Assembly (NCBI GenBank): GCA_018609055.1
Contig: JABAYJ010000008.1
Span: 124,001 to 188,000 of the forward strand
Length of the DNA: 64,000 bases
Reading direction: 5' to 3'
Origin: Flavobacteriales bacterium
Lineage (GTDB): Bacteria > Bacteroidota > Bacteroidia > Flavobacteriales_D > CAJJDF01
Shown here: positions 9,575-18,183 of the stretch, piece after piece
Position numbering within the stretch: the stretch's first letter is position 1
How the letters are laid out: every line of letters starts with the position of its first letter
Notes under the pieces: model-generated
Seen by the model: only the letters and a program-made list of their open reading frames with translations
Told to the model about the DNA's origin: nothing
Databases searched by the model: none
Made by a program: the position numbers and the translations under genes

Positions 9575-9682
9575 GAAGAAGGAGATTTCATTGTATTGAG
9601 AATTGTAAAAAATTAATTTCTTCAGCAGAAAGCCACCTCAATCTTAGTTTAACGCTTTTAATTGAGTGCGAGGTGGATTTTT
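9575..9682 (+). ncRNA. Candidate structured RNA or orphan terminator in a 390-nt gene-free gap
   Basis: The gap 9330-9720 holds no convincing coding frame. Its right half can fold twice. GAAGAA (9575-9580) pairs with TTCTTC (9618-9623). CCACCT plus CAAT (9633-9642) pairs with ATTG plus AGGTGG (9661-9676) around a 6-nt bulge, followed by five Ts. The second fold looks like an intrinsic terminator on the plus strand with no protein gene to end, so a small RNA is possible. I cannot assign it to a known RNA family. It could instead be a leader of the glycosyltransferase gene. Confidence 0.3.
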
Positions 9683-9720
9683 GTATCTTTCTTTTTTTAT
9701 GAATAAGGATTCGTTTACTT

Positions 9721-11673
9721 TTGGGAGTGAAACTAGCCGTAATCATAGTAAACTATAATGTAAAGTATTTCTTAAAGCAATGCTTGGAGTCAGTAATGAA
9801 CTCCGATTGCCTAGAAACTCTTGAGGTTTTTGTTGTAGACAACAACTCCAAAGATGGTTCCATAGAAATGGTTAAGGAATCATTTCCTACTGTAAAGTGC
9901 ATTGCTAACAAAGACAATGTTGGCTTTTCTACTGCTAATAACCTGGCAATTAAAGAATCTTTTTCGGAGTATGTTGTTTTACTTAATCCCGATACACTAG
10001 TTAAATCTACTACTTTTAGTAAAGTGATTGAATTTATGGACAATACTCCTGAAGCAGGAGGATTGGGTGTGAAAATGATTGATGGAAATGGAAATTTCCT
10101 TCCCGAATCTAAAAGAGGATTACCTACTCCAGAGGTTGCTTTTTATAAAATATTTGGTCTTTCTCGTTTATTTCCTAAATCTAAAAAATACGGAAGGTAT
10201 CATTTAGGTTATTTATCTAATGATGAAAACCATAAAGTAGATGTATTATCTGGTGCATTTATGATGATGAGGAAAGAGACACTTGACAAAGTTGGTTTGT
10301 TAGATGAGGACTTTTTTATGTATGGAGAAGACATTGATTTATCCTACAGAATAACCCAAGGAGGCTATAAAAACTACTATTTTGCTGATACTACTATCGT
10401 TCATTACAAAGGAGAAAGTACCAAAAAAAGTAGTGTGAACTATGTTTTTGTTTTTTACAAAGCCATGGCAATTTTTGCGAAGAAGCATTTTGAAACAAGT
10501 AAAGCCAGCCTATTTTCTAAGTTGATAAAAGTAGCGATTTTCTTCAGTGCGAGTATTGCAATTGTTAAGAGATTCTTTTCCTTGTTTTTTCTTCCTATTA
10601 TTGATTTTTGCACGGTTTTCTTTGGGTTGCATGTTGCTAAATATGTCTATCAATCGGAACAAGGTTTATACCATCAACCGCAATTAATTAATGTTTCGTT
10701 TATCATTTATTCGTTAATAATATTAATCTGTTTATTCTTTGCTGGCGGTTACGACAAGCCGGTTAAAATTCAAAAAGTAATCAATGGAATTGTTATTGGG
10801 TCTGCTTTTAATGCATTGGTATACTTCTTTTTAAAACAAAATTTTTACTTCTCCATATCAGGTGCAATACTTGGTATTAGTATCATAATGGTAGGGCTTA
10901 CTTTAGTAAGATGGATTCTCCATTTCTTTAAAATAAAGAAGTATAAAATAAATTTCTTTAGGAAAAACATTGCCATAATTGGGAATAAAAAAGAAAGCGA
11001 AAAAGTGAATAATTTGGTGGAACATACTCAACTATATTCTTCGGTAATAGGAACTATTTCGCCACAAATAAATGAGCAAGAAGAATACCTTGGAAACATA
11101 AATCAACTGGCTAAACTAAAAGATAAATACAAAATTAATGAGGCTATTTTTTGTTCAGAAAATGTAAACTATGATGTTGTAATAGATACCTTGGTTGCTT
11201 TTAACAAAGAGAATATTCAGTTTAAATTAGCCAATACTCAAGAAATGTTTATCCTAGGAAGTACGGATAATAATACTTCTGGAGAGTTACACACTATAAA
11301 CGTGCTTGGAATAGAATCTGCTCAGAACAAAAGACTTAAGAGGTTACTAGACTTTTCTTTCTCCATTAAAGCATTACTCTTCTCTCCCCTATTAATTCTA
11401 TTTCAACAGAATAAAAAGAACTATTTCTCAAATGTGTTTTCGGTATTATTTGGAAAAAAATCTTGGGTTGGTTACTGGAAGCAAAATTCTAATACGGAGC
11501 TTCCTATTATTAAATCTGGTATTCTTTCATCAGGAGATATACTAAGTAATGAAATAAATAAAGAGAATGTGATTCCTTATCAATTAAACATTACTTATGC
11601 TAAAAACTATTCTTTTTGGAAAGACGTAATGATTATTAAGAACAGCTTAAACAAGCTTGGTAACGCGAATTAG
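9721..11673 (+). CDS. Membrane glycosyltransferase: GT2 domain plus sugar-transferase-like C-terminus
   Basis: A 650-residue protein. Residues 1-230 are a GT-A fold family 2 glycosyltransferase: VIIVNYNVKYFLKQCLESV, then VVDNNSKDGS (UDP-sugar site) and LLNPDTLV as the DxD-like region; EDFFMYGEDIDLSYRI is near 195. About five hydrophobic segments follow (about 265-410). Residues 420-650 resemble the CoA_binding_3-like domain and the framework of initiating sugar transferases (LKRLLDFSFSIKALLFSPLLI, GKKSWVGY). The usual catalytic segment between those two blocks appears absent, so this half may be degenerate. It probably adds a sugar in surface polysaccharide synthesis. Starts TTG 9721 or GTG 9727 are both possible. 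It is convergent with the next gene, overlapping by 4 nt. Confidence 0.8.
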   Translation: MGVKLAVIIVNYNVKYFLKQCLESVMNSDCLETLEVFVVDNNSKDGSIEMVKESFPTVKCIANKDNVGFSTANNLAIKESFSEYVVLLNPDTLVKSTTFSKVIEFMDNTPEAGGLGVKMIDGNGNFLPESKRGLPTPEVAFYKIFGLSRLFPKSKKYGRYHLGYLSNDENHKVDVLSGAFMMMRKETLDKVGLLDEDFFMYGEDIDLSYRITQGGYKNYYFADTTIVHYKGESTKKSSVNYVFVFYKAMAIFAKKHFETSKASLFSKLIKVAIFFSASIAIVKRFFSLFFLPIIDFCTVFFGLHVAKYVYQSEQGLYHQPQLINVSFIIYSLIILICLFFAGGYDKPVKIQKVINGIVIGSAFNALVYFFLKQNFYFSISGAILGISIIMVGLTLVRWILHFFKIKKYKINFFRKNIAIIGNKKESEKVNNLVEHTQLYSSVIGTISPQINEQEEYLGNINQLAKLKDKYKINEAIFCSENVNYDVVIDTLVAFNKENIQFKLANTQEMFILGSTDNNTSGELHTINVLGIESAQNKRLKRLLDFSFSIKALLFSPLLILFQQNKKNYFSNVFSVLFGKKSWVGYWKQNSNTELPIIKSGILSSGDILSNEINKENVIPYQLNITYAKNYSFWKDVMIIKNSLNKLGNAN

Positions 11674-12224
11674 TTATTTACTTGGAATTTTAAATTACCT
11701 GTCTTAAAATCCTTAAAACGTAATGATAACATAGCTAGTAGCTTTGTAAATGATTCAAAAGCCATTTCTGTTTCATCAGAAATTTCTTTTTTAGCCATCC
11801 TAAGTGTTAGCTTACCAAAAATACCAGTTAAACAAACCTCAATATCACTTAAACTATTGCTTTGCGATCTATCTCTTAATTCCTGAATGTAAGGTCCAGC
11901 TTCGGTATGTACTTCTTGATATTCGGTATCTTCTAATGAAGTTAAAAGCGTATTATGCAAAAAAGTAAGTTCATCCATACTCTCATGAACAAGGCCAATA
12001 TGACCTTTCTCTTCTAACTTTTTTTCTCTCATTTCGGCAATTATCTCTTCGTACCATTTTTTCACATCTTGCCTTGCCTCTGGAATAGAAGTCATCTGAC
12101 AAATGTAGTGATCAAAGATATCGTCAATCTTAAAATCAAGACTACGGATAATCATTTCTACTTGAAACATGTAAATTACATATTCAGCAATGTTTTCTTT
12201 TTGTTTTTGAAGCGCTATTAGCAT
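11670..12224 (-). CDS. DUF4924 family protein
   Basis: A 184-residue, soluble, mostly helical protein with no signal peptide or membrane segment. The opening (IALQKQKENIAEYVIYMFQ) and the segment DYIICQM-like DHYICQM near residue 38 fit DUF4924, a family of unknown function confined to Bacteroidota. The gene starts 3 nt after the OmpH-like gene ends on the same strand, so the two are probably cotranscribed. The function is unknown and nothing in the sequence suggests an enzyme. Confidence 0.72.
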   Translation of the reverse strand: MLIALQKQKENIAEYVIYMFQVEMIIRSLDFKIDDIFDHYICQMTSIPEARQDVKKWYEEIIAEMREKKLEEKGHIGLVHESMDELTFLHNTLLTSLEDTEYQEVHTEAGPYIQELRDRSQSNSLSDIEVCLTGIFGKLTLRMAKKEISDETEMAFESFTKLLAMLSLRFKDFKTGNLKFQVNN

Positions 12225-12227
12225 GAT

Positions 12228-12959
12228 TTACTTAACCTCTGTTGATTGTGACTTATTCTGAGTATACTCTTTATTAATAGCATCTACAACATAGTTAGAA
12301 ATGTCATAACTAGTATTAGAATACAAAATTGACCCTCCATTTTGGTAAATTAAGATGAAATCAAATCCTAGTGTTTGTGCAAATGATTGGCAAAACTGTT
12401 GAACTTTTAAGTAATACTTTTCCATTTCTGCAGCTTTCACCATCATGTATTCTTGCTCTTGTTGCTGAGAAAATTGATACAAGCTCTGTTGTAGAGTCTG
12501 TTCCATTTCCATAATTTGCTGTTGTATTTTCACTAGTTTATCTTGCTCTGATTTTAGCTGAGCATCTGACATACTAGGAGCATTAAGCGTATACTTACTT
12601 TTCCCTTCTTCGTACTGCGAGATTTTTCTCTTGTAGTCATTCTCAAGAGCTCTCTTCTTCCCTTCTATTCTTCCTTGTAATTCTTTTTCTTTCTTAGCTA
12701 TTCTTTCTTCTACATCTCTCAACATATTCAAGTTCTTGTTTAAAGAATCATTGTTTACGTAAGCAATTTTTATTGGCTTGGCAGATATGTTAGAATCTAA
12801 GTCCATGTACTTAGTTAACGAATCCTCCATCATCACTGTTGGTGTATCGTCTTCAGTTATTACTTCTTGAGCTGATTTACCATTACTAAATTGTAAATAG
12901 AATAAGATAGCTACTGCTATCACTAATATAACGTTAAGTATTGTTCCTGCTTGTTTCAT
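12228..12959 (-). CDS. OmpH/Skp-family periplasmic chaperone
   Basis: A 243-residue protein. An N-terminal uncleaved or signal-anchor helix (ILNVILVIAVAILFYLQF, residues 7-24) is followed by an acidic linker. The Skp core runs about residues 65-220, beginning KIAYVNNDSLNKN, the usual Skp/OmpH first strand. A long Lys/Glu/Gln coiled coil follows (about 85-165), forming the tentacles of the trimer. Skp holds unfolded outer-membrane proteins in the periplasm. The membrane anchor is unlike E. coli Skp, which is soluble. A consensus promoter precedes it, and DUF4924 follows in the same unit. Confidence 0.87.
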   Translation of the reverse strand: MKQAGTILNVILVIAVAILFYLQFSNGKSAQEVITEDDTPTVMMEDSLTKYMDLDSNISAKPIKIAYVNNDSLNKNLNMLRDVEERIAKKEKELQGRIEGKKRALENDYKRKISQYEEGKSKYTLNAPSMSDAQLKSEQDKLVKIQQQIMEMEQTLQQSLYQFSQQQEQEYMMVKAAEMEKYYLKVQQFCQSFAQTLGFDFILIYQNGGSILYSNTSYDISNYVVDAINKEYTQNKSQSTEVK

Positions 12960-12981
12960 AGTTGCTTTGTAATTTATGATG

Positions 12982-13011
12982 CAAATTTAACACAATCTTA
13001 CACATCAGCAA
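12982..13011 (-). promoter_or_regulatory. Promoter of the ompH-like/DUF4924 unit
   Basis: On the minus strand TTG (13011-13009), a 19-nt spacer and TAAATTTG (12989-12982) match the TTG/TAnnTTTG consensus. The start codon is 23 nt beyond the -7 element. Confidence 0.65.
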
Positions 13012-13067
13012 TTTAGTTCTGATGTTTATACTAAGAGTAGGTTTATTTTTAACTTATTTTAATAAAA

Positions 13068-13097
13068 AAAGCCTCCGTTATTGCTAACGAAGGCTTT
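13068..13097 (-). terminator. Intrinsic terminator after lolA
   Basis: Stem AAAGCCT-c-CGTTA / TAACG-a-AGGCTTT with one mismatch and a 4-nt loop, followed on the minus strand by a T7 run. It lies 22 nt past the lolA stop. Confidence 0.85.
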
Positions 13098-13119
13098 GTA
13101 AAGATGTATTCTTAATTAT

Positions 13120-13788
13120 TTAAAACCTATTGTCTGTTGTTACCAAATTTGGAAATTTAGTTTTATCAAACTTAAACTTAGAACCAGAAATAGCAGTACC
13201 TGATGAGAATCCAGTGATGTCATACACCATGTTTACTCCATCTCTCCCTTTAATTTCTACTTTAGTTAATTCGTTTTTAGTTTTATCTACAATTATAGTA
13301 ATTGTATGATACTTAGATTTTTTAGGGTCTACTGGAAACAACCTTACTTCTTGTAACATTTTTGAACCAACTTTTCCTTCTCCAATAAACTGATATTTAA
13401 ATCCAGTTTCCCAGATAGAAAGAAGCTTTGCTGGACTCATTAATCCATTTCCTTCATCAGCATCTTCATTAGAGGTAATAACTACTTCGTTATCTTTTTT
13501 AGAGTATAACCAGTTGTCTCTTCCATCATTAACAACAGTGTAATCAGATGTGTAATAAGCATATTTTTTTGCTGCTTTATACGCTTTTCCAATTATTATT
13601 TGCTTCTTAATTTTAGCTCCAGAAAATGTTGCTTTAAAATCAATAACAATATTATCTATTGACTTGTGCTTTGCACTTAACTTATCCAAGATAGCTTTAG
13701 CCTTTGGATCTTTTTCTTGATACGTGTTTTGACCAACAGCAGTAAATGTTGTTCCGATTAGTGCTGCTATAAAAAGTAATTTTTTCAT
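13120..13788 (-). CDS. lolA: LolA-like outer-membrane lipoprotein carrier
   Basis: A periplasmic shuttle taking lipoproteins from the LolCDE exporter to the outer membrane. The 222-residue product has a signal peptide ending near residue 20 (FTAVGQ). The mature part opens with the LolA pattern AKAILDKLSAKHKSIDNIVIDF; then come beta strands of an incomplete barrel, and DGRDNWLYSKKDNEVVI near residue 87 is a family hallmark (D-G-x-x-x-W-x-Y). Length and layout fit Bacteroidota LolA. It sits between ftsK and the Skp-like gene on the same strand with about 130-160 nt gaps, so it is probably its own transcript with the terminator seen downstream. Confidence 0.9.
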   Translation of the reverse strand: MKKLLFIAALIGTTFTAVGQNTYQEKDPKAKAILDKLSAKHKSIDNIVIDFKATFSGAKIKKQIIIGKAYKAAKKYAYYTSDYTVVNDGRDNWLYSKKDNEVVITSNEDADEGNGLMSPAKLLSIWETGFKYQFIGEGKVGSKMLQEVRLFPVDPKKSKYHTITIIVDKTKNELTKVEIKGRDGVNMVYDITGFSSGTAISGSKFKFDKTKFPNLVTTDNRF

Positions 13789-13915
13789 TTATTCTTATTT
13801 ATGAATTAAAAGTAATATTAATAAAAGAGGTGTTTTCTACTATAACAAAATGATAACGAAATATATCTAAATGATATTCCAACCATAAATTAAAATAGAT
13901 AATCAGTCTTAATTA

Positions 13916-16396
13916 CTATAAGTCTTTCAAATACTGTTCCAAACTCATTTCATCTGATATCAGTACCTTTCGAGCCTTGCTTCCTTCAAATGGACCTACA
14001 ATCCCAGCAGACTCTAGTTGATCAATAATTCGTCCTGCTCGGTTGTAACCAAGTTTTAATTTTCTTTGCAATAAAGAAGCTGATCCTTGTTGGTGAATAA
14101 CTAAGATACGAGCGGCTTCCTCAAATCTTTCATCTCTATCCTCATCATCAAAACCTCCTTTTGTAGATGCAGCACTTTCGTCAACATATTCTGGTAAAAG
14201 TAACGCATTTGTATATCCTCTTTGCTCTCCAATAAAGTTACAAATTTTCTCAACTTCTGGTGTGTCAACAAATCCACATTGGAGCCTAATTATTTCACTA
14301 CCAGTAGAGTAAATCATATCTCCTCTTCCTATTAGTTGATCCGCTCCTCCTGCATCCAAAATAGTTCTTGAATCTATTTTAGAGGTAACTCTAAATGCAA
14401 TTCTTCCTGGGAAATTGGCTTTTATAACCCCAGTAATTACATTTACAGAAGGTCTTTGTGTTGCAACAATTAAGTGAATTCCAATGGCTCTAGCAAGTTG
14501 TGCAATACGAGCTATTGGCGTTTCTACCTCTTTACCGGCAGTCATTATTAAATCGGCAAATTCATCAATTACTAATACTATGTAAGGCAAATATTGGTGA
14601 CCTTTTTCTGGGTTTAATTTTCTTTGAATAAACTTAGCATTGTATTCTTTGATGTTTCTTACTTGTGCTTCTTTCAATAAATCATACCTGTTGTCCATTT
14701 CAATACACAAAGAGTTTAATGTTGCCACAACCTTTCCTGTATCTGTAATAATAGCCTCCTCTTCACCTGGAAGTTTGGCTAAAAAGTGTCGTTCAATTTT
14801 ATTGAATAATGTTAATTCTACTTTTTTAGGATCAATCAAAACAAACTTAACTTGCGAAGGATGTTTCTTATACAAAAGCGAAACCAAAATAGCATTTAGA
14901 CCTACAGACTTTCCTTGTCCAGTAGCTCCTGCCATAAGTAAGTGAGGCATTTTTGTTAAATCAGCAATCAAGGTTTCATTAGAAATAGTTTTACCTAAAG
15001 CAACAGGAAGCTCATATTTCGAATTCTGAAACTTATCAGATTGTATCAATGCTTTCATTGATACAATTTGAGGATTAGAGTTTGGAACCTCAATTCCTAT
15101 TGTTCCTTTTCCTGGGATTGGCGCAATAATTCTAATACCTAAAGCAGATAAACTCAGAGCAATATCATCCTCCAGGTTCTTAATTTTTGAGATTCTAACT
15201 CCTGGAGCTGGAACAACTTCGTATAGAGTAACAGTAGGACCTACGGTTGCTTTTATCTTATCAATTTCAATTTTATAATTAGATAGAGTATCTACAATCT
15301 TATTTTTATTTGCTTCTAATTCTTCCTTGTTAATATTAATACCTGTTGTTTGCCCATGTGTTTCTAGCAAGTCAATTGGTGGTAATTTGTAGGATGACAA
15401 ATCCAATTCAGGATCATATTCGCCAAATTCTTTCACCTTTTTGTTAATCTCTCTAACAGTCAGTAATTCTTCTTTTACAGTCTCTACTTCAATTTCAAAA
15501 TCATCTGTTTTTTCTTGTTCTACTTTTTCTGGAACTTCGTTACTTAACTCTATTTCAGATCCTTCTTCAACTACTTCTTTCGTCTCATTTATAGTTTCAG
15601 ATGTCTCTTCTGATTGATTTACAACAATTTCCATTTCATCATCAATCAAGTCACTATCCATATCCACATCAAAGTTATTGGATATTTCTTCATGAACTTT
15701 TTCTGCATTTTTTTCTGTCTTAACTTCCTCTCCACTTCCTGCAAATAAAGAAGAGACAACTTTAAATCCTGCTTTTATGAAATTAGTGAACATTGCTCCT
15801 GTTATTCCGAAAAAGGAGAATAATAAAAAGAAGAATGTTCCTATTCTTCCAACAGAATCTGATAACCAAAGACTAATTTGGTAACCAAAATTCCCTCCCA
15901 TAAAAAGATTGTTTTCATTAAAGAAATAACCAAAGAATATAGATCCCCAAATTAAAGCTAATACTGCTATTTTTAGCGTTTTCATTAACGGAAGAAGTGT
16001 TTCTCCTATAAGAATTTTAAACGCTACTAAAAACAAATAGAAAGGGATTAAGAATGACATAAATCCAAATCCATTGAATATAAAACTGTGAGATACTATT
16101 GCTCCAAGTTTACCTAGCCAATTACTAACAGTAAAGGGTTGTTTTGTAAACACAAAGTCTATAAAACCAGCTCCTTCAACTTTATCCTGATCTATTCTCC
16201 AAGTGAACAAATAAGATAAAAAAGCGATAAACAAATAAATACAAGACATGGCAACTAGTAGACCTAGAATTCGTTTTGTATTTGGACCTAGTTTAAAAGA
16301 AGACTTAATAGATTTTTGCTTTTTTGACTTTTTAGAAGTCTTTTTAGCTTTACTCTCGTCTTTTTCGGTTTGAAATTTATTTTGTCTTTTTGCCAT
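13916..16396 (-). CDS. ftsK: DNA translocase FtsK/SpoIIIE
   Basis: A hexameric ATP-driven DNA pump that clears chromosome dimers at the septum and activates XerCD. Domains: a basic start, four membrane helices (about residues 35-200), an acidic linker (200-330) and an alpha/beta motor. Walker A is GATGQGKSVG near residue 490, followed by LIDPKKVELTLF and Walker B LVIDEFADLI; VATQRPSVNVITGVIKANFP follows. The C-terminal gamma winged helix (about 765-826; SLLQRKLKLGYNRAGRIIDQ) reads polar DNA motifs. I prefer ATG 16396 to 16408, because a -7 promoter element at 16416-16423 would leave the upstream ATG at the transcript end. The linker is short compared with E. coli FtsK. Confidence 0.96.
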   Translation of the reverse strand: MAKRQNKFQTEKDESKAKKTSKKSKKQKSIKSSFKLGPNTKRILGLLVAMSCIYLFIAFLSYLFTWRIDQDKVEGAGFIDFVFTKQPFTVSNWLGKLGAIVSHSFIFNGFGFMSFLIPFYLFLVAFKILIGETLLPLMKTLKIAVLALIWGSIFFGYFFNENNLFMGGNFGYQISLWLSDSVGRIGTFFFLLFSFFGITGAMFTNFIKAGFKVVSSLFAGSGEEVKTEKNAEKVHEEISNNFDVDMDSDLIDDEMEIVVNQSEETSETINETKEVVEEGSEIELSNEVPEKVEQEKTDDFEIEVETVKEELLTVREINKKVKEFGEYDPELDLSSYKLPPIDLLETHGQTTGININKEELEANKNKIVDTLSNYKIEIDKIKATVGPTVTLYEVVPAPGVRISKIKNLEDDIALSLSALGIRIIAPIPGKGTIGIEVPNSNPQIVSMKALIQSDKFQNSKYELPVALGKTISNETLIADLTKMPHLLMAGATGQGKSVGLNAILVSLLYKKHPSQVKFVLIDPKKVELTLFNKIERHFLAKLPGEEEAIITDTGKVVATLNSLCIEMDNRYDLLKEAQVRNIKEYNAKFIQRKLNPEKGHQYLPYIVLVIDEFADLIMTAGKEVETPIARIAQLARAIGIHLIVATQRPSVNVITGVIKANFPGRIAFRVTSKIDSRTILDAGGADQLIGRGDMIYSTGSEIIRLQCGFVDTPEVEKICNFIGEQRGYTNALLLPEYVDESAASTKGGFDDEDRDERFEEAARILVIHQQGSASLLQRKLKLGYNRAGRIIDQLESAGIVGPFEGSKARKVLISDEMSLEQYLKDL

Positions 16397-16415
16397 TGCG
16401 CATTTCACGTTTAAA

Positions 16416-16447
16416 CAAATATACTACATGCCAATGGTTGCACACAA
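16416..16447 (-). promoter_or_regulatory. Probable ftsK promoter
   Basis: Minus-strand TATATTTG (16423-16416) is an exact -7 match, with a TTG 21 nt upstream (16447-16445). Transcription would begin close to 16408, favouring translation from the ATG at 16396. Confidence 0.55.
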
Positions 16448-16574
16448 CTATCCACAACAAGTTTTAAAGGATAGTTTGTTCACTAAATAATAATCGAAAA
16501 TCAATAAAAAATAAGTGCTATATGACTTGTTGAAACTGACTAAAAAAAATAGGGCAATTGTGCAGATAAATCGC

Positions 16575-16582
16575 TATTTTTG
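16575..16582 (+). promoter_or_regulatory. -7 promoter element upstream of the 16600 gene
   Basis: TATTTTTG is an exact TAnnTTTG match ending 17 nt before the ATG. The nearest TTG lies only 14 nt upstream, closer than usual, so only the -7 half is convincing. Confidence 0.45.
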
Positions 16583-16599
16583 TTAAAACGGAACTCTAA

Positions 16600-18183
16600 A
16601 TGAATAAAATAAGATTTAGTATTTTACTTATGGTTATCCTCTCCTTCGCTTGCAAACGCGAAGAAGCAACAAGATGGAACGTAGATATTTTATCTCCAGT
16701 TGTAAAAACCACTCTTACTATTGATGACTTAGTTGCCGACTCTATTTTGTCTATTAATTCTGATAATTCAGTTGATTTAGATTATAGTTTTTCGTTTTCT
16801 CCAATTCAGGAAGAGTTTTTCCTTACAATACCAGATACAGCTGTAAAGCTTAGATTTGGATTCCCTTTTTTATCTGCAATTCAATTACCTGCTGGTTCTC
16901 AATTTGTAAATGATCCTTCCGAAGAAAGTTTTGATCTTGGTGACGCACGAATAGAAAAAATGACAATTGAAACTGGTAAATTACAATACACCATCACAAG
17001 CTTTGTACAAACAAAAACAATTTACACCTATACTATTTTTAAAACTTCGAATCCAAGTGGAACCAGATTCACTAGAACTATAAGTGTTCCTGCAGCTTCA
17101 TCAGCATCAATTCCTGCTGTTAAAACTGGGACTTTTAATTTTGATGGATACACGTTTGATCTTACAGGAAATGATGGAACAAAATTCAATACTTTTGAGT
17201 CTGAAGTTACAGTTAATACAGACCCTAATGGTGGTACTGTATCAGTTAGCAACCTTGATAGTGTTTTTATTGAAAATAGACTTTTGTCTTTAAAACCTGC
17301 TTATGTTGAAGGCTATATTGGTCAATCATCATTTATTGAAGGCCCAACAGTAAACAACTTTTCTGTGTTTGATCAAATTATTAGCGGAACCCTTGATATT
17401 GATTCGATTGATATTTTTACCGAGATTAAAAATTATGTAGGAGCAGAAGCAAGAATAAAGTTGAGACAATTAATCTCTAACAATTCTAGAACAGGAAATA
17501 ATGTACCATTAATACATTCTTCTATTAATAATTGGATAACCTTGAACCGAGGAGTTGACAACAATGGATTAGTTTCGCCATCAATAAATAGAGTGTTTTA
17601 CACAAAAGCGAACTCGAACATTGATAGAGTTATTGAAAATCTATCCGACCAAATGACGACTGAACTAGAAGCTCAAGTGAATCCTCTTGGTAACATAGGA
17701 AGCGGGAATGATTTCTTGTATTTTGATCAGGTTATTGAGGCTGATTTCCATATTAGATTGCCACTTAAATTCATTGCCAAAGATCTTAAACTAAGACAAA
17801 AAATAGATTTAAACCTTACTGATGATAGCAATCCTGTTAATAATGCTCTAGTTACAATTTATGCGGAAAACGGTTTCCCTTTTGATGCAGAAATTCAACT
17901 ATTTCTTCTTAATTCTGGCGGAGCAATTATTGACTCGGTAATGGTTCAGGGATTAATTAGATCAGCTAATACTGATGCATTAAATATTGTTACAAATCCT
18001 GTAAACTCGATTTTGGAAGCTGTCATTCCTACTGATAAAATGACTATAATAAATAATAACTCCGAAGTAATACTTCAAATAATTTTTAACACTAACAATT
18101 CTCCACACACTACTATCTATAGAGATAACTATATAAAGTTTAAACTAGTGACTGATATGAATATGGAAATAAAGTACAATTAA
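16600..18183 (+). CDS. Large secreted lipoprotein of unknown function
   Basis: I do not recognise a named family. The 527-residue product has a type II signal peptide (ILLMVILSFAC, Cys near residue 18) and is otherwise beta-rich with many Asn, Ser and Thr residues, as in cell-surface beta-sandwich proteins. There is a Val-Thr-rich stretch near residues 150-220 and regular FIENRLLSLKP-like strands. It is followed by a DUF5723 barrel gene whose ATG overlaps its stop by one base, so the two are probably coupled and may form a surface lipoprotein plus barrel pair. Frame and coding quality are clear throughout. Confidence 0.78.
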   Translation: MNKIRFSILLMVILSFACKREEATRWNVDILSPVVKTTLTIDDLVADSILSINSDNSVDLDYSFSFSPIQEEFFLTIPDTAVKLRFGFPFLSAIQLPAGSQFVNDPSEESFDLGDARIEKMTIETGKLQYTITSFVQTKTIYTYTIFKTSNPSGTRFTRTISVPAASSASIPAVKTGTFNFDGYTFDLTGNDGTKFNTFESEVTVNTDPNGGTVSVSNLDSVFIENRLLSLKPAYVEGYIGQSSFIEGPTVNNFSVFDQIISGTLDIDSIDIFTEIKNYVGAEARIKLRQLISNNSRTGNNVPLIHSSINNWITLNRGVDNNGLVSPSINRVFYTKANSNIDRVIENLSDQMTTELEAQVNPLGNIGSGNDFLYFDQVIEADFHIRLPLKFIAKDLKLRQKIDLNLTDDSNPVNNALVTIYAENGFPFDAEIQLFLLNSGGAIIDSVMVQGLIRSANTDALNIVTNPVNSILEAVIPTDKMTIINNNSEVILQIIFNTNNSPHTTIYRDNYIKFKLVTDMNMEIKYN

